A model generated the notes under the pieces. The model saw nothing but the letters and a program-made list of their open reading frames with translations. It was not told the DNA's origin and made no database searches. Shown piece by piece: positions 51,126 to 61,089 of a stretch of DNA of 64,000 bases. The position numbers and the translations under genes are program-made. This DNA comes from an uncultured Eubacterium sp. (GTDB taxonomy: Bacteria > Bacillota > Clostridia > Oscillospirales > CAG-272), in the NCBI GenBank assembly GCA_900544285.1, contig UQUT01000008.1:1-64000 (forward strand), given 5' to 3'. How positions within the stretch are numbered: position 1 is the stretch's first letter; each line of letters begins with the position of its first letter.

Positions 51126-51896
51126 TTATTTCTGAGCCGCTGTGATTATCGTTGTGAAATCCGGAACCTTGAGCGAAGCTCCGCCGATAAGTCCGCCGTC
51201 GATATCCTTCATCGAAAGAAGCTCGTCTGCGTTCTTTGCGTTCATAGAGCCGCCGTACTGAATTGTCATTCCGAGAGCGGTCTTTTCGTCATAAATACCC
51301 GCAACAACATTGCGGATAGCCGCGCAGACCTCTTCAGCCTGCTCTGCCGTCGCCGTTTTGCCCGTGCCGATAGCCCATACCGGCTCATATGCGATGATTA
51401 CGTTCTTCGCCTGTTCGGCAGTCACGCCCATAAGAGCGATCTTTGTCTGACGGGAAACGGTTTCCGTTGTGATATTCTGCTCGCGCTCCGTCAGCGTTTC
51501 GCCGACGCAAAGGATAACCTTGAGCCCCGCATTGAGGGCGGCAAGCGTTCTCTGGTTGACTGTTACGTCCGTCTCGCCGAAGTACTGCCTTCTCTCGCTG
51601 TGACCGATGATAACATATTCCGTGCCGACAGCGCAAAGCATTTCGGCAGAGATTTCGCCCGTGTACGCTCCCTTTTCGGCAAAGTGAACGTTTTCCGCGC
51701 CGATTTTTATGTTTGTGCCTTCCGCAGCCTTGACAGCCGTTGCAATGTCAACAAACGGCACGCAAAGGACTATTTCGCAACCGTTCATTGAAGCGACAGC
51801 GGGAGCAAGTTCCTTTATAAACGCCTCTGTTGCCGCGGGAGTCATATTCATTTTCCAGTTACCCGCGATAACGGCTCTTCTGTTCGTCTTGTCCAT
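51126..51896 (-). CDS. tpiA: Triosephosphate isomerase
   Basis: A 256-residue TIM, which interconverts dihydroxyacetone phosphate and glyceraldehyde 3-phosphate. Substrate-binding Asn/Lys are in VIAGNWKMNMT, the catalytic His in YVIIGHSERRQYFGE, the catalytic Glu in IIAYEPVWAIGTGKTA, and the phosphate loop in IQYGGSMNAKNADELL and GGLIGGASL. It starts 18 bases after the pgk stop. No gapA or gpm is in the window, so the glycolytic cluster is partial. Confidence 0.97.
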   Translation of the reverse strand: MDKTNRRAVIAGNWKMNMTPAATEAFIKELAPAVASMNGCEIVLCVPFVDIATAVKAAEGTNIKIGAENVHFAEKGAYTGEISAEMLCAVGTEYVIIGHSERRQYFGETDVTVNQRTLAALNAGLKVILCVGETLTEREQNITTETVSRQTKIALMGVTAEQAKNVIIAYEPVWAIGTGKTATAEQAEEVCAAIRNVVAGIYDEKTALGMTIQYGGSMNAKNADELLSMKDIDGGLIGGASLKVPDFTTIITAAQK

Positions 51897-51914
51897 TATA
51901 AATCGCCTCCGAAA

Positions 51915-53216
51915 TTATTTATCAAGCAGGCAGGCTATTCCGGGAAGCTCCTTGCCTTCAAGGAATTCAAGGGACGCGCCGCCGCCTGTCGAGATGTGCG
52001 TCATCTTGTCGGCATAGCCGAGTTTTTCAACTGCTGCAGCAGAGTCGCCGCCGCCGATGATCGATACAGCGCCGCTGTTTGCGATAGTTTCCGCAACCGC
52101 GCAAGTGCCGCCTTCGAAGTTCTTCCATTCGGAAACGCCCATAGGTCCGTTCCAGACTACCGTTCCTGCTCCTGCGATTGTCTTTGAGAAGAGCTCTCTT
52201 GTCTTATCGCCGATGTCAAGACCCATCCAACCGTCCGGGATAGCGTTTGAATACATTCTCATATGAACGGTGTTCTCGTCATACTCTCTGCCGATGATGT
52301 TATCAACGGGAAGAACGAAGCTGACGCCCTTTGCTCTTGCCTTTTCAACAGTTGCCTTTGCAATGTCGAGCTTGTCATATTCGCAGATGGAGGTACCGAC
52401 GTTCTGACCGAAAGCCTTGAAGAACGTGTAAGCCATACCGCCGCCGATGATAAGCGTATCAACCTTGTCTATAAGGTTCTCGATAACGCCGATCTTATCG
52501 GATACCTTTGCGCCGCCGAGAACAGCGACAAACGGTCTCTTCGGGTCATCAAGAGCCTTGCCCATTATTGTGATTTCTTTCTGAATGAGGTAACCGCAGA
52601 CAGCGGGAAGTCCGCCGTACATAGCAACGCCTGCCGTTGAAGCGTGCGCTCTGTGAGCCGTGCCGAAAGCGTCGTTTACGAATATGTCACCGAATGCGGC
52701 AAGCTGCTTTGAGAATTCTTCGTCATTCTTCTCTTCCTTCTTTGTAAAGCGTGTGTTTTCAAGAAGAACGATTTTTCCGCCCTCAAGTGCGGCAACCTTT
52801 GCCTGTGCGTCCGCGCCAACCGTGTCCTCTGCGAATGTTACGATGCCGCCGAGATACTCATTGAGTCTGTCGGCAACGATCTTGAGAGAGAACTTCTGCT
52901 TGTCGCCCTGAGCTTTTTCGATGTATTTTGCCGTAGCTGCTTCTCTTTCCTCTTCAGGAAGAGCCGCAACAGCCGCAGCTTCCTTCTTTGAGAGCTTGAT
53001 CTCTTTGTCAAAAATGTTGTGGGGCTTGCCCATATGGGAGCAAAGAACAACCTTGCAGTTCTTCTCAACAAGATATTTGATCGTCGGAAGAGCTTCTGTT
53101 ATTCTCTTGTCGCTTGTGATTACGCCGTCCTTTACGGGTACGTTGAAGTCACATCTTACAAGGACTCTTTTGCCGGCAACGTCGATATCTTCTATCGACT
53201 TTTTGTTGTAAGTCAT
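51915..53216 (-). CDS. pgk: Phosphoglycerate kinase
   Basis: A 433-residue Pgk, which makes ATP from 1,3-bisphosphoglycerate. Motifs are [16 protein letters not shown] at the N-terminus, the SHMGKP substrate loop, [13 protein letters not shown], the [26 protein letters not shown] hinge, and [15 protein letters not shown] at the C-terminus. It is about 30 residues longer than typical because of an Ala/Glu-rich insert near residues 77-105 ([19 protein letters not shown]), seen in some clostridial enzymes. The frame is open upstream, but the ATG at 53216 fits the family. Confidence 0.96.
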   Translation of the reverse strand: MTYNKKSIEDIDVAGKRVLVRCDFNVPVKDGVITSDKRITEALPTIKYLVEKNCKVVLCSHMGKPHNIFDKEIKLSKKEAAAVAALPEEEREAATAKYIEKAQGDKQKFSLKIVADRLNEYLGGIVTFAEDTVGADAQAKVAALEGGKIVLLENTRFTKKEEKNDEEFSKQLAAFGDIFVNDAFGTAHRAHASTAGVAMYGGLPAVCGYLIQKEITIMGKALDDPKRPFVAVLGGAKVSDKIGVIENLIDKVDTLIIGGGMAYTFFKAFGQNVGTSICEYDKLDIAKATVEKARAKGVSFVLPVDNIIGREYDENTVHMRMYSNAIPDGWMGLDIGDKTRELFSKTIAGAGTVVWNGPMGVSEWKNFEGGTCAVAETIANSGAVSIIGGGDSAAAVEKLGYADKMTHISTGGGASLEFLEGKELPGIACLLDK

Positions 53217-53253
53217 TTTTATATACCTCGCTAATTTTAAGATTTTCTTATGT

Positions 53254-53282
53254 AGTATATCATCTTTATTTTGCTTTTTCAA
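53254..53282 (-). promoter_or_regulatory. Promoter of pgk-tpiA
   Basis: TTGAAA (53282-53277), 17 bp, TATACT (53259-53254), 37 bases before the pgk start. Confidence 0.75.
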
Positions 53283-53312
53283 TATATAAAATGATAATTT
53301 TCGTCGAAATTA

Positions 53313-54527
53313 TCATTTTCCGCCGCGCAGAATGTCCCCTTCGGACACCTCAAACGGCACGGAAACATAAAATTTCATATCGGGGTGCGGCGCGCTTTCA
53401 ATCTCTTCCCCGTTTTCATTGTATATTTTGCCGACGGTAAATCCCCGTCCGAATTTTCCCGGCGAAACAATCTCGGCATATTCCCCCGCAGAAACCTTGT
53501 TCTTCTGGCGGAAGCCGGTCAGTCCGTTCATCTTCTCTCCGGTTGCGACGGCGAGATACGCCTTATCACGAATGTAGCCGAGAGATGACGTCGTCTGTGC
53601 GTTATCGCACGGGGCGCCGTAAAAATAGCCTGTGGCGTATTCCCTGTGACTGACAGACTCAAGCTCATTCATCCAGCGGCTGTCAAAAACATAACCCTTG
53701 CCGAGCTTTTCATAGCCGTCGATTGCCGCTCTGTATGCATTTGTGACAACGGCTGTATAGTATGCGCTTTTCATCCTGCCCTCAATTTTGAAGGACGAAA
53801 TTCCCGCGCGGATAAGCTCCGGAATGTGCTCAATCATGCAGAGGTCTTTTGAACTCATTATAAACGTTCCGTCCGGCGTTTCCTCAATGGGCATAGGCGA
53901 ATCCTTGCGCTTTTCCTCGCTTATCGTATAGCTCCAGCGGCACGGCTGAGCGCACGAGCCGCGGTTGCCGTCCCTGCCCGTAAGTGCATTTGAAAGCAGA
54001 CATCTGCCCGAAAACGAAACACACATCGACCCGTGTACAAAGGTTTCAATCTCAAAATCATCCGGAACGTTTCGGCGTATCTCAATTATTTCGTCGAGCG
54101 AAAGTTCTCTTGCAAGCACGGCTCTTTTTGCTCCGAGCGACCGCCAGAAAAGGCAGTCCGCCGCGCTGACAATACCCGCCTGAGTTGAAACGTGTATCTC
54201 CGTTTCGGGCAGGACTTCTCTCGCAAGCGCGAAAACGCCCGCGTCCGCGATGATGAGCGCGTCGGGCTTTACCGTTCCGAGAAACTCAAAATATTCGCGC
54301 AGGGCCGGATATTCGTTTGTCCTCGGCAAGGTGTTTACGGTTATATGCACCTTTCTGCCGAAGGAATGCGCATAGGCAATCGCCTCCGCCAGCTCATCGT
54401 CCGTAAAGTTTTCGGCGGCGCTTCTCATTCCGAAGCGTTTTCCCGCCAGATATACGGCGTCTGCTCCGTAGCGGATTGACGCCTTCATTTTTTCAAAATT
54501 CCCCGCAGGAGAAAGAAGTTCGGGCAT
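53313..54527 (-). CDS. U32-family tRNA-hydroxylation-type protein (TrhP-like)
   Basis: A 404-residue U32 family protein. It has LLSPAGNFEKMKASIRYGADAVYLAG at the N-terminus, then FVHGSMCVSFSGRCLLSNALTGRDGNRGSCAQPCRW with the conserved Cys set, and SFKIEGRMKSAYYTAVVTNAYRAAID. Although long annotated as collagenase-like peptidases, members beside mltG (as YrrN/YrrO in Bacillus) are involved in 5-hydroxyuridine formation in tRNA. The position directly after mltG supports that reading here. It is the last gene of the uppP-to-U32 run. Confidence 0.88.
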   Translation of the reverse strand: MPELLSPAGNFEKMKASIRYGADAVYLAGKRFGMRSAAENFTDDELAEAIAYAHSFGRKVHITVNTLPRTNEYPALREYFEFLGTVKPDALIIADAGVFALAREVLPETEIHVSTQAGIVSAADCLFWRSLGAKRAVLARELSLDEIIEIRRNVPDDFEIETFVHGSMCVSFSGRCLLSNALTGRDGNRGSCAQPCRWSYTISEEKRKDSPMPIEETPDGTFIMSSKDLCMIEHIPELIRAGISSFKIEGRMKSAYYTAVVTNAYRAAIDGYEKLGKGYVFDSRWMNELESVSHREYATGYFYGAPCDNAQTTSSLGYIRDKAYLAVATGEKMNGLTGFRQKNKVSAGEYAEIVSPGKFGRGFTVGKIYNENGEEIESAPHPDMKFYVSVPFEVSEGDILRGGK

Positions 54528-54542
54528 TTATGAAAGGTCCTT

Positions 54543-55586
54543 TCAGTTATTTTTGTCTGCGGCAATCGCCTTCATATGCTCGGCATACGTCCTTGAAAAC
54601 ACCGCATTTTTATTTTTTGTGCAAATGAAATAATAGTAATCCGATTTTGCGGGCGAGATTGCCGCCTCGATTGCGTCAATTCCCGGAGAGCATATCGCGC
54701 CGGGCGGAAGCCCCTGCACTCTGTATGTGTTATAGGGTGAGTCGATGGTCAGCTCCTCTTTTATCGGTACGCCCGTTCTTTTTCCTCTGCCGACAGCATA
54801 GACAACCGTTGCGTCGCTTTCGAGCCTCGGCATTGATCGGGAGGAAAGCCTGTTTTGAAAAACAGACGAAATATAAGGCATATCCGCTTTGTAATACGCC
54901 TCTTTTTCTATCATGGACGCAAGCGTCAGCACCTCGTCGACGGAAAATCCGCTTTTTTCCGCCCTTTTTCTCATATCGGCAGTGAATCTGACATTGAAAT
55001 TTTCAAGCATTTTATAGATTGCCTCCGTCTCGGTTGAGTCGGAATAAAAATAATACGTATCGGGAAAAAGGTAGCCTTCAAGGCGGTATATCCTGCCCTC
55101 CGGTTTTATATCGGCAAGAAAATCAAATCCGAAATCAAAATCGTTTATAACGGATATGAATTTTTCCCGCTCGCCTATCCCCGCCGAAACGAAAATATCT
55201 ATTATGCTCTCGACCGTGCTTCCCTCCGGAAACGTCAGCCTTATCTGCGTCCTCGCACCTTTTTTGTTTTTTATCGCGCGGCGAAGCTCGTCATAGCAGA
55301 GCGAAGAAGAAAGGGAAAATTCGCCGGAAAGATACTTTCCGTCGTCGCCGCGGAGTTTTGAATAAAGCTCGTATACGAGCGGATATTTTATCAGCCCCGC
55401 CTTTTTATATATTTTCGCAACGTCCGGAAGTCCCGCCCCTTCGGGAACGGTGACCGTTACGGAAATCGCTTCTCCTTTGTCAAAGGCAAAAATCTCTTTC
55501 GTTGCCGACCATATAAAAGCGGACAAAAGCACCGATATGAGCACAGCCCAGAACAGCACTCCGCCGCCGTTTGCTTTTCTTTTCAA
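54543..55586 (-). CDS. mltG: Endolytic peptidoglycan transglycosylase MltG
   Basis: A 347-residue MltG, a membrane-anchored enzyme that cuts new glycan strands near the synthesis site. One N-terminal helix (about 10-28) is followed by a LysM-like region (VTVPEGAGLPDVAKIYKKAGLI) and the catalytic YceG domain with the Glu in TLASMIEKEAYY, then YNTYRVQGLPPGAICSPG. The start is a TTG at 55586 behind GGAGG eight bases upstream; no ATG is better placed. The U32 gene follows after 15 bases. Confidence 0.93.
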   Translation of the reverse strand: MKRKANGGGVLFWAVLISVLLSAFIWSATKEIFAFDKGEAISVTVTVPEGAGLPDVAKIYKKAGLIKYPLVYELYSKLRGDDGKYLSGEFSLSSSLCYDELRRAIKNKKGARTQIRLTFPEGSTVESIIDIFVSAGIGEREKFISVINDFDFGFDFLADIKPEGRIYRLEGYLFPDTYYFYSDSTETEAIYKMLENFNVRFTADMRKRAEKSGFSVDEVLTLASMIEKEAYYKADMPYISSVFQNRLSSRSMPRLESDATVVYAVGRGKRTGVPIKEELTIDSPYNTYRVQGLPPGAICSPGIDAIEAAISPAKSDYYYFICTKNKNAVFSRTYAEHMKAIAADKNN

Positions 55587-55656
55587 AATATGTTCCTCCG
55601 CAGATTTTTTAGTTATTCTGCGGAAAAATGCGGTTTTTATGCGAGAAATTCTTTTT

Positions 55657-56583
55657 TCAGAGAGCGTCTATAAGCGCAACAACGGCAAAAAGTCCCGTTT
55701 CTATGAGCATCGGCTTTGCCGTGAAAACGGCAAGACAGGCAGAGAGCCTGTCCCCCTTTGAAAGCGTCATCGGCGGCTCGTCGCCGTCCTCTGCGCGCGA
55801 CCTTGCAATTCCCTCCGCCGCGCCGAGAAAGATGAACGCGAGTATCAGATATAACGCAATCAGTATCAGCCAGAAAAGCAATTCGCTGTCCGGATTTGAC
55901 GAAAACAGCCAGACGTATTTTTCCGCAAAAAGCACAAACACATTGTATGCTGTATGCGCCAAAATTGCGGACGTTGCCGTTCCCGTCAGGAACACCGCAA
56001 AGCAAAGGAGCATCCCGTCAAAGAAGTAAATCGGAAACTGCGCAAAGTCAAAATGCACGAAGGCGAACAACAGCGATGACGCTATTGCAGAGCAGAAAAA
56101 TCCCGTTTTTGAATAGTCCGAAAAAACTATTCCTCTGAAAACAAGCTCCTCGGCAACGGCGGGCACTATCGCAAGCGCGATTATCGGCAGGATAATATCG
56201 AGCAGACTGTCCGTTTTGACGGAAAAACTGCTTCCGTAAAGCCTGTACGCCGAATAGTCATATCCGAAATAAAAAACTCCGAATTTGAGTATGCAGCTTT
56301 GCAGCATCAGCAGCACCGATACAAGCACCGTCACCGCAAGACGCTTTCCCTTCGGAAAGGAAAAGCTCATCTTTTTCATAAAGCCTTTCCCTTTTATGTA
56401 GCAGTAAAGCGCGGCAGGCACGCCGAATATCAGCAGGTTCATCACGATTATCGCAATATAGCCGGCAATGGGGCTGACGAGCTTTCCGAGGTTAAGAAAC
56501 GTCGGCGCTATCATCAGAACGGATATGGTAAGCACGAGCAGGGGCGGCCCCGAAAGTCCGCCCTTGCTTTTATTTTTTTGCAT
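55657..56583 (-). CDS. CPBP-family intramembrane metalloprotease
   Basis: A 308-residue polytopic membrane protein with about eight helices. CPBP/Abi motifs are present: EELVFRGIVF (the EExxxR motif, about 142-148), FAFVHFDFAQ (His), and a later NVFVLF. Such Rce1-like proteases act on membrane or prenylated substrates, or protect against bacteriocins; no bacteriocin gene is nearby. The ATG at 56583 overlaps the end of the formyl-THF cyclo-ligase gene by 14 bases. Confidence 0.86.
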   Translation of the reverse strand: MQKNKSKGGLSGPPLLVLTISVLMIAPTFLNLGKLVSPIAGYIAIIVMNLLIFGVPAALYCYIKGKGFMKKMSFSFPKGKRLAVTVLVSVLLMLQSCILKFGVFYFGYDYSAYRLYGSSFSVKTDSLLDIILPIIALAIVPAVAEELVFRGIVFSDYSKTGFFCSAIASSLLFAFVHFDFAQFPIYFFDGMLLCFAVFLTGTATSAILAHTAYNVFVLFAEKYVWLFSSNPDSELLFWLILIALYLILAFIFLGAAEGIARSRAEDGDEPPMTLSKGDRLSACLAVFTAKPMLIETGLFAVVALIDAL

Positions 56584-57157
56584 ATATTCCTCTTTCGGTT
56601 ATAAGCACGTCGACCGCAAGGTCAAAACGACCGTGCGGAACGGAATTTGCTATAAAATCCGTGTATGCAACGCCGACCTTTGTTCCTTTGAAGGAAGAAA
56701 GGTATCTGTCATAATATCCGCCGCCGTAGCCTATGCGGTAGCCCTTTTTGTCATAAACTATGCCGGGGATAATGCAGATGACGTTTTTCTTTTCACATTC
56801 GCTTTTATCAAAAGCAGGAGCATCATTCTTCGGCTCAAGAAGCCCGTAAGTCGACTCCTCCAGCTCGTCAAGCGAGGAAACATAATGGAAAACCATGCTT
56901 CTGTCCTCGGGATTGCAGCGCGGAAAAGCAACCTTTTTTCCCGCTTCAAAAGCGGCGGTTGCTATCGGTCTTATGTCGATTTCATCTGCCTTCGGCATAT
57001 AGAGAAGGAGCGTGTCCGCATAGCGATACGTTGCGCTCGCAATTACATTCGAGCTGACCTTTGCGTCCTTTTCCGCTTTGATACCGTCCTCAATGGCACG
57101 GCGTTTTTCAATATAATATTCTCTTATTTCTGTTTTGTGTTTACGAATTTCATACAT
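56570..57157 (-). CDS. 5-formyltetrahydrofolate cyclo-ligase
   Basis: A 195-residue FTHFS-type ligase, which converts 5-formyl-THF to 5,10-methenyl-THF with ATP. Signatures are KTEIREYYIEKRRAIED at the N-terminus, VAFPRCNPEDRSMVFHYV, and the ATP/substrate motif GYRIGYGGGYYDRYLSSFKG near the C-terminus. The length is normal. It starts five bases after the DJ-1 gene stop and overlaps the CPBP gene, so it is within one transcript. Confidence 0.93.
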   Translation of the reverse strand: MYEIRKHKTEIREYYIEKRRAIEDGIKAEKDAKVSSNVIASATYRYADTLLLYMPKADEIDIRPIATAAFEAGKKVAFPRCNPEDRSMVFHYVSSLDELEESTYGLLEPKNDAPAFDKSECEKKNVICIIPGIVYDKKGYRIGYGGGYYDRYLSSFKGTKVGVAYTDFIANSVPHGRFDLAVDVLITERGIYAKK

Positions 57158-57162
57158 AATTA

Positions 57163-57711
57163 TCAGTCCGCCACTATACTTTTTCTTATTTTTCCGGCTG
57201 TATCCATGCCGAACAGAGCCTCCGTCAGCGCAAGCGCAAATTCAACAGCCGCCCCGACTCCCGCTCCCGTGATTATGTTTCCGTCACGGCAGACGTCGCC
57301 TCCCGTGTATATCGCGCCAGCAAGTCCGCTTTCCATTCCGGGATAGCACGTCGCGCTTTTGTTTTGAAGAAGTCCCATACCGCCGAGAATCGTCGGAGCG
57401 GCGCATATCGCCGCTATGAATTTATCCTCATTTACCGCACGGATTATAAAATTTCTGACCTTTTCCGATGCGCCGAGATATTTCGTTCCCGGCATTCCTC
57501 CCGGCAAAACGACCATATCAAAATCCGCTCCGTCGGAAAGATCTGCGTCCGTTACGTCCGTTTTTACGGTTATCCCGTGCGCGCCGGTACGCATTTCGCC
57601 GCCGACGCCGCAAACGATAACGTCGGCGCCCGCTCTGCGAAGAATGTCAACCGAGGCAAGCGCTTCAACCTCCTCCGTACCCTCCGCAAAAAACAATATC
57701 ACTTTTTTCAT
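57163..57711 (-). CDS. DJ-1/PfpI family protein (YajL/DJ-1 type)
   Basis: A 182-residue DJ-1 superfamily protein. It starts KKVILFFAEGTEEVEALASVDILRRAGADV with the conserved Glu at about 15-18, then DMVVLPGGMPG, and the nucleophile-elbow Cys in FIAAICAAPTILGG (about 104). DJ-1-type enzymes have glyoxalase or deglycase-like and redox chaperone activity; here the class is clear but substrate not. GGGAAG precedes the ATG at 57711. It lies 14 bases after the thymidylate kinase gene. Confidence 0.9.
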   Translation of the reverse strand: MKKVILFFAEGTEEVEALASVDILRRAGADVIVCGVGGEMRTGAHGITVKTDVTDADLSDGADFDMVVLPGGMPGTKYLGASEKVRNFIIRAVNEDKFIAAICAAPTILGGMGLLQNKSATCYPGMESGLAGAIYTGGDVCRDGNIITGAGVGAAVEFALALTEALFGMDTAGKIRKSIVAD

Positions 57712-57725
57712 TTTATCACTTCCCG

Positions 57726-58403
57726 TCACTGCGCTATATCAAGCAGCATTGTTGTTTCTTCAAGAATTTTTGCCGCGATTTCGTCCTCGGAGAGTGGATC
57801 TTTGCCGTCATAACAGACAATTCTCTTCCAGCCGAGCTTGTCGCAGGCATAAAGCGCGGCTTTATAGCTTCTGTGCATATAATCGGGGTCAAGCTCGTGA
57901 ATGTCCTGCTTCTGACCCGTTTCCGCGCTGCGCTTTTTGACAAGCTCAAGCGATATCTCCGGCTTCATTTCAAGAAACATGACTATGTCCGGAGAGGGTA
58001 TCCCGAGCTTGTTGTATTCAAAATCGAAAAGCCATGACAGGTATTCGTCCCAGTGTTCTCTGTCTGTTTTTTCAAGCTGATGCACCGCATTTGAGGTCGT
58101 ATATCTGTTTGTGATTACGACGGAGTCGGGGTCGTCATAAAATTCCTTCCATTTGCATTTGTATGACGCATACCTGTCGACAGCGAAAAACGTCGATGCC
58201 GCGTAAGCGTTTACAGCCTCCGGGTCACTTCCGAATTCTCCCCCGAGATACATTTTGACAAGTGCAGAGGATTGACTGTCGTAATCCGGAAACGAGATAA
58301 TTCTGACCTTCTTCCCCTGCGACACAAGCTCTTCATAAAGCCTCTGACTCTGCGTCGTTTTTCCCGAGCCGTCCAGCCCGTCTATAACTATCAGTCTTCC
58401 CAT
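57726..58403 (-). CDS. tmk: Thymidylate kinase-like enzyme
   Basis: A 225-residue dTMP kinase family protein. The P-loop GLDGSGKTT is at about 9-17; FFAVDRYASYKCKW holds the DRY motif, VVITNRYTTSNAVHQ the base-binding Arg-Tyr, and a LID-type RSAETGQKQDIHELDPDYM region follows. It is somewhat longer than Bacillus Tmk (about 212) but complete. It overlaps ftsK by 13 bases. In many Clostridia a second, shorter tmk lies near holB; this one has the form found in non-holB contexts, so it could be an additional deoxynucleotide kinase. Confidence 0.85.
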   Translation of the reverse strand: MGRLIVIDGLDGSGKTTQSQRLYEELVSQGKKVRIISFPDYDSQSSALVKMYLGGEFGSDPEAVNAYAASTFFAVDRYASYKCKWKEFYDDPDSVVITNRYTTSNAVHQLEKTDREHWDEYLSWLFDFEYNKLGIPSPDIVMFLEMKPEISLELVKKRSAETGQKQDIHELDPDYMHRSYKAALYACDKLGWKRIVCYDGKDPLSEDEIAAKILEETTMLLDIAQ

Positions 58404-61057
58404 GGAGCATCGTCCTCCTCGTCATTATTTGCTTTTCCGCCGTTTCTCATCTGCATTTCGTAATACTGCTCGCGCGTTATCAGCACCGACCGCGGCTTCT
58501 GACCGTCCGGCGCGCTGACTATTCCGCGACGCTCCATTACGTCAATCAGCTTTGCCGCTCTGCCGTAACCGAGAGAGAGCCGACGCTGAATGAGAGAGGT
58601 GGATATTTTCTTTTCGTCTATCGCAAGCTCGATTGCGGCGTTCAGCATATTATCCTCGGGCTCGTCGCCGCTCGGCTCGTCACCCATGCTCTGCTGGCTC
58701 TTGCCCTTCTTTCCGCAAAGCTCCGCTTCTTTGTTTATAGAGTCGACTATCTTGCTGTCATATTCTCTTTCCTCGCTGTGTTCCTTTATGAACGCAACGA
58801 TTTTTTCGATTTCGCCCTCGTCGACAAACGCGCCCTGAACGCGCGTCGGCGACATTGAGCCGACGGGAGAAAACAGCATATCGCCTCTGCCTATCAGCTT
58901 TTCCGCTCCGGCTGTGTCAAGAATGGTTCTTGAGTCTATCTGCGAGGAAACCTTGCAGGCAATACGGGACGGAATGTTTGATTTGATGGTACCCGTGATA
59001 ACGTCGACAGACGGACGCTGAGTGCCGATTATAAGGTGCATGCCCGCCGCTCTCGCCTTAGCCGCGATACGGTTTATCGACGTTTCAACGTCATCAGGAG
59101 CCGTCGTCATAAGGTCAGCAAGCTCGTCTATTACTATAACGATCTGCGGCAGCTTCTCAGCCGAGAGATCGTCTTTTGTCGCCTCGTTGTACTGGGCAAG
59201 ATTTCTCTTTCCCGTCGACTCCAGAATGTCATAGCGGCGTTCCATTTCGGTAACAGCCCAGTGGAGGGCGCCGGCGGCTTTTTTCGGGTCGAACACGACA
59301 GGAACCAGCAGGTGCGGGATACCGTTATACATGCTGAATTCAACCTTTTTCGGGTCGATGAATATAAATTTGACCTCGTCCGGTCTGGCTTTATAAAGAA
59401 TACTGACGATAAGCGAGTTCATGCATACGGATTTACCCATGCCCGTCGCGCCCGCGATGAGCAGGTGGGGCATTTTCGCAACGTCAAGATACACCTTCGT
59501 TCCCGCGAGGTCGACTCCGAGTCCCGCCGTGACCTTGCTCTTTGCGTTTCTGAAATCGTCGCAGTCGATGAGCGAACGGAGGTAAACCGTCGAAACGTTC
59601 TTGTTCGGCACCTCAATACCGATTGCGCTCTTTCCGGGGATAACGCCCGAAATACGCACTGTCGACGCAAGGCTGAGGGAGATATCGTCCGAGCGGTTGA
59701 TTATCGCAGAGACCTTTGTTCCCTGTTGCGGCGCTATTTCGTATCTCGTGACGGCAGGTCCGCGCGAAATTCCGACAAGGCGCGTGTGAATATTGAAATC
59801 CTCCAGCGTCTCGATTATTTTCTGCGCGTTATGCTCCATTTCCCTCTGAGAGTCGCCGCCCGACTGCTCTTTATAAGGAAGAAGATCTATCGGCGGGAAA
59901 ACGTAATCCGGCACTTCCGGTTCAGACGGCGGAAGGATTATCGGTTCCGGAGCGTGCTTCGGCTCTCTTGCCGGTCTTTGGGGTCGCGTCGGAGTAAGAG
60001 CTTCCTTCTTGACCTTTATCTCCGCCTGCGCCTCGGACTCTTCAGGGTCATAGTATTCCTCTCCCTTGCGCGAGAACTTTTCCTTTGCCTCCTCGCTTTC
60101 GGGAACGTCGAATATGGAGTCAAGACCCAAGTCATCGTCGTCTTCCTTTTTCGGCACGGGGAGAATAGTCTCCGTGCGGACTTCTTTTTCGTTCTCCTCG
60201 GGCTTGTCATCAAGACCGTAATCATCCATATCGTCGATGGCGGGAGCGGGCTTCTTCTCCTCTACAGAGGGATCGTCGTCATAGAAAATTTCGTCGTCTA
60301 TATCGCCGCGGCGACGTTTCGGATTTTCGGGCACGTCACGACGCTCGGGCATTTTTGTTTTTTCCTCTTCCTTTTTGTTTTCTGCCTGCTGTCTCTTCTT
60401 TTTCTTGCTTTCCTCTCTTTTCTCCATCCTGTGAACAGCATAAAATTTGGCTCTTTCAAAGAACATCGCAGGCGTGAGTCCGAAGAGAAATATGGAAAGT
60501 ATAATGAAGAAGGTAAGCGAGAAAATAAGTACGCCTATGTCACCTATTCCTTTTGCAAGGAACAGCTCGCACTTGCCGCCGACGGCACCTCCGCCGACGA
60601 GCTTCTGCCCGTTTTCAAAAAGACTTGAAAGCGTCTCGTCCGGTGACGCAATCTTGCATATACCGAGTATCGAATGAACGATCATCGAAAGCAGGAACAC
60701 CGTCAGAACGGAAAAGCTCCATTTATAGCACACTGCGCCGCTTTCAACGTCACGCTTGTGGAATATCGCATGGTTGAGGAGCAAAAACGGAACGAGTATT
60801 GCCGAGCCGCCGAAAATACCGAACAGCCCCTCGAATATAAACTTGCCTATAACGCCGACGCTGTCATGCCAGATAAAGCATATCCCGACAAACAGCGCGA
60901 GCGCGAAGAGCGCGACCGTAATCACCTGATTTCCTATCGACGAAGGGTCTGATGGGCGTTTCTCTTTTTTCGGTTTTTTGCCGTTTACCTCTTCCTCGAC
61001 CACGTCCGCGTCTTTTCTTTTATCTTTATCGTTTCTTGTATTTTTCTTTTCAGCCAA
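58391..61057 (-). CDS. DNA translocase FtsK/SpoIIIE
   Basis: An 888-residue DNA translocase that pumps chromosome ends through the closing septum, or into the forespore. Four N-terminal membrane helices lie within about 45-200. A long acidic/basic linker (~205-395) is rich in Lys/Glu/Pro. The motor domain has Walker A GATGMGKS at about 534-541, FIFIDPKKVEFSMYN, IVIVIDELADLM, and QRPSVDVITGTIKSNIPSRIA. The C-terminal gamma domain binds KOPS/SRS (ISTSLIQRRLSLGYGRAAKLID). The start is a TTG at 61057 with GGAGG eight bases upstream. Confidence 0.94.
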   Translation of the reverse strand: MAEKKNTRNDKDKRKDADVVEEEVNGKKPKKEKRPSDPSSIGNQVITVALFALALFVGICFIWHDSVGVIGKFIFEGLFGIFGGSAILVPFLLLNHAIFHKRDVESGAVCYKWSFSVLTVFLLSMIVHSILGICKIASPDETLSSLFENGQKLVGGGAVGGKCELFLAKGIGDIGVLIFSLTFFIILSIFLFGLTPAMFFERAKFYAVHRMEKREESKKKKRQQAENKKEEEKTKMPERRDVPENPKRRRGDIDDEIFYDDDPSVEEKKPAPAIDDMDDYGLDDKPEENEKEVRTETILPVPKKEDDDDLGLDSIFDVPESEEAKEKFSRKGEEYYDPEESEAQAEIKVKKEALTPTRPQRPAREPKHAPEPIILPPSEPEVPDYVFPPIDLLPYKEQSGGDSQREMEHNAQKIIETLEDFNIHTRLVGISRGPAVTRYEIAPQQGTKVSAIINRSDDISLSLASTVRISGVIPGKSAIGIEVPNKNVSTVYLRSLIDCDDFRNAKSKVTAGLGVDLAGTKVYLDVAKMPHLLIAGATGMGKSVCMNSLIVSILYKARPDEVKFIFIDPKKVEFSMYNGIPHLLVPVVFDPKKAAGALHWAVTEMERRYDILESTGKRNLAQYNEATKDDLSAEKLPQIVIVIDELADLMTTAPDDVETSINRIAAKARAAGMHLIIGTQRPSVDVITGTIKSNIPSRIACKVSSQIDSRTILDTAGAEKLIGRGDMLFSPVGSMSPTRVQGAFVDEGEIEKIVAFIKEHSEEREYDSKIVDSINKEAELCGKKGKSQQSMGDEPSGDEPEDNMLNAAIELAIDEKKISTSLIQRRLSLGYGRAAKLIDVMERRGIVSAPDGQKPRSVLITREQYYEMQMRNGGKANNDEEDDAPWED

Positions 61058-61089
61058 TTTATTTTCCTCCGTTTAATTCGTCCCTGCTT

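Noticed and set aside
59036..60628. 530-codon plus-strand frame opposite ftsK
   Set aside because: The minus strand encodes a complete FtsK with all motor motifs; the plus frame is low-complexity Arg/Leu sequence.
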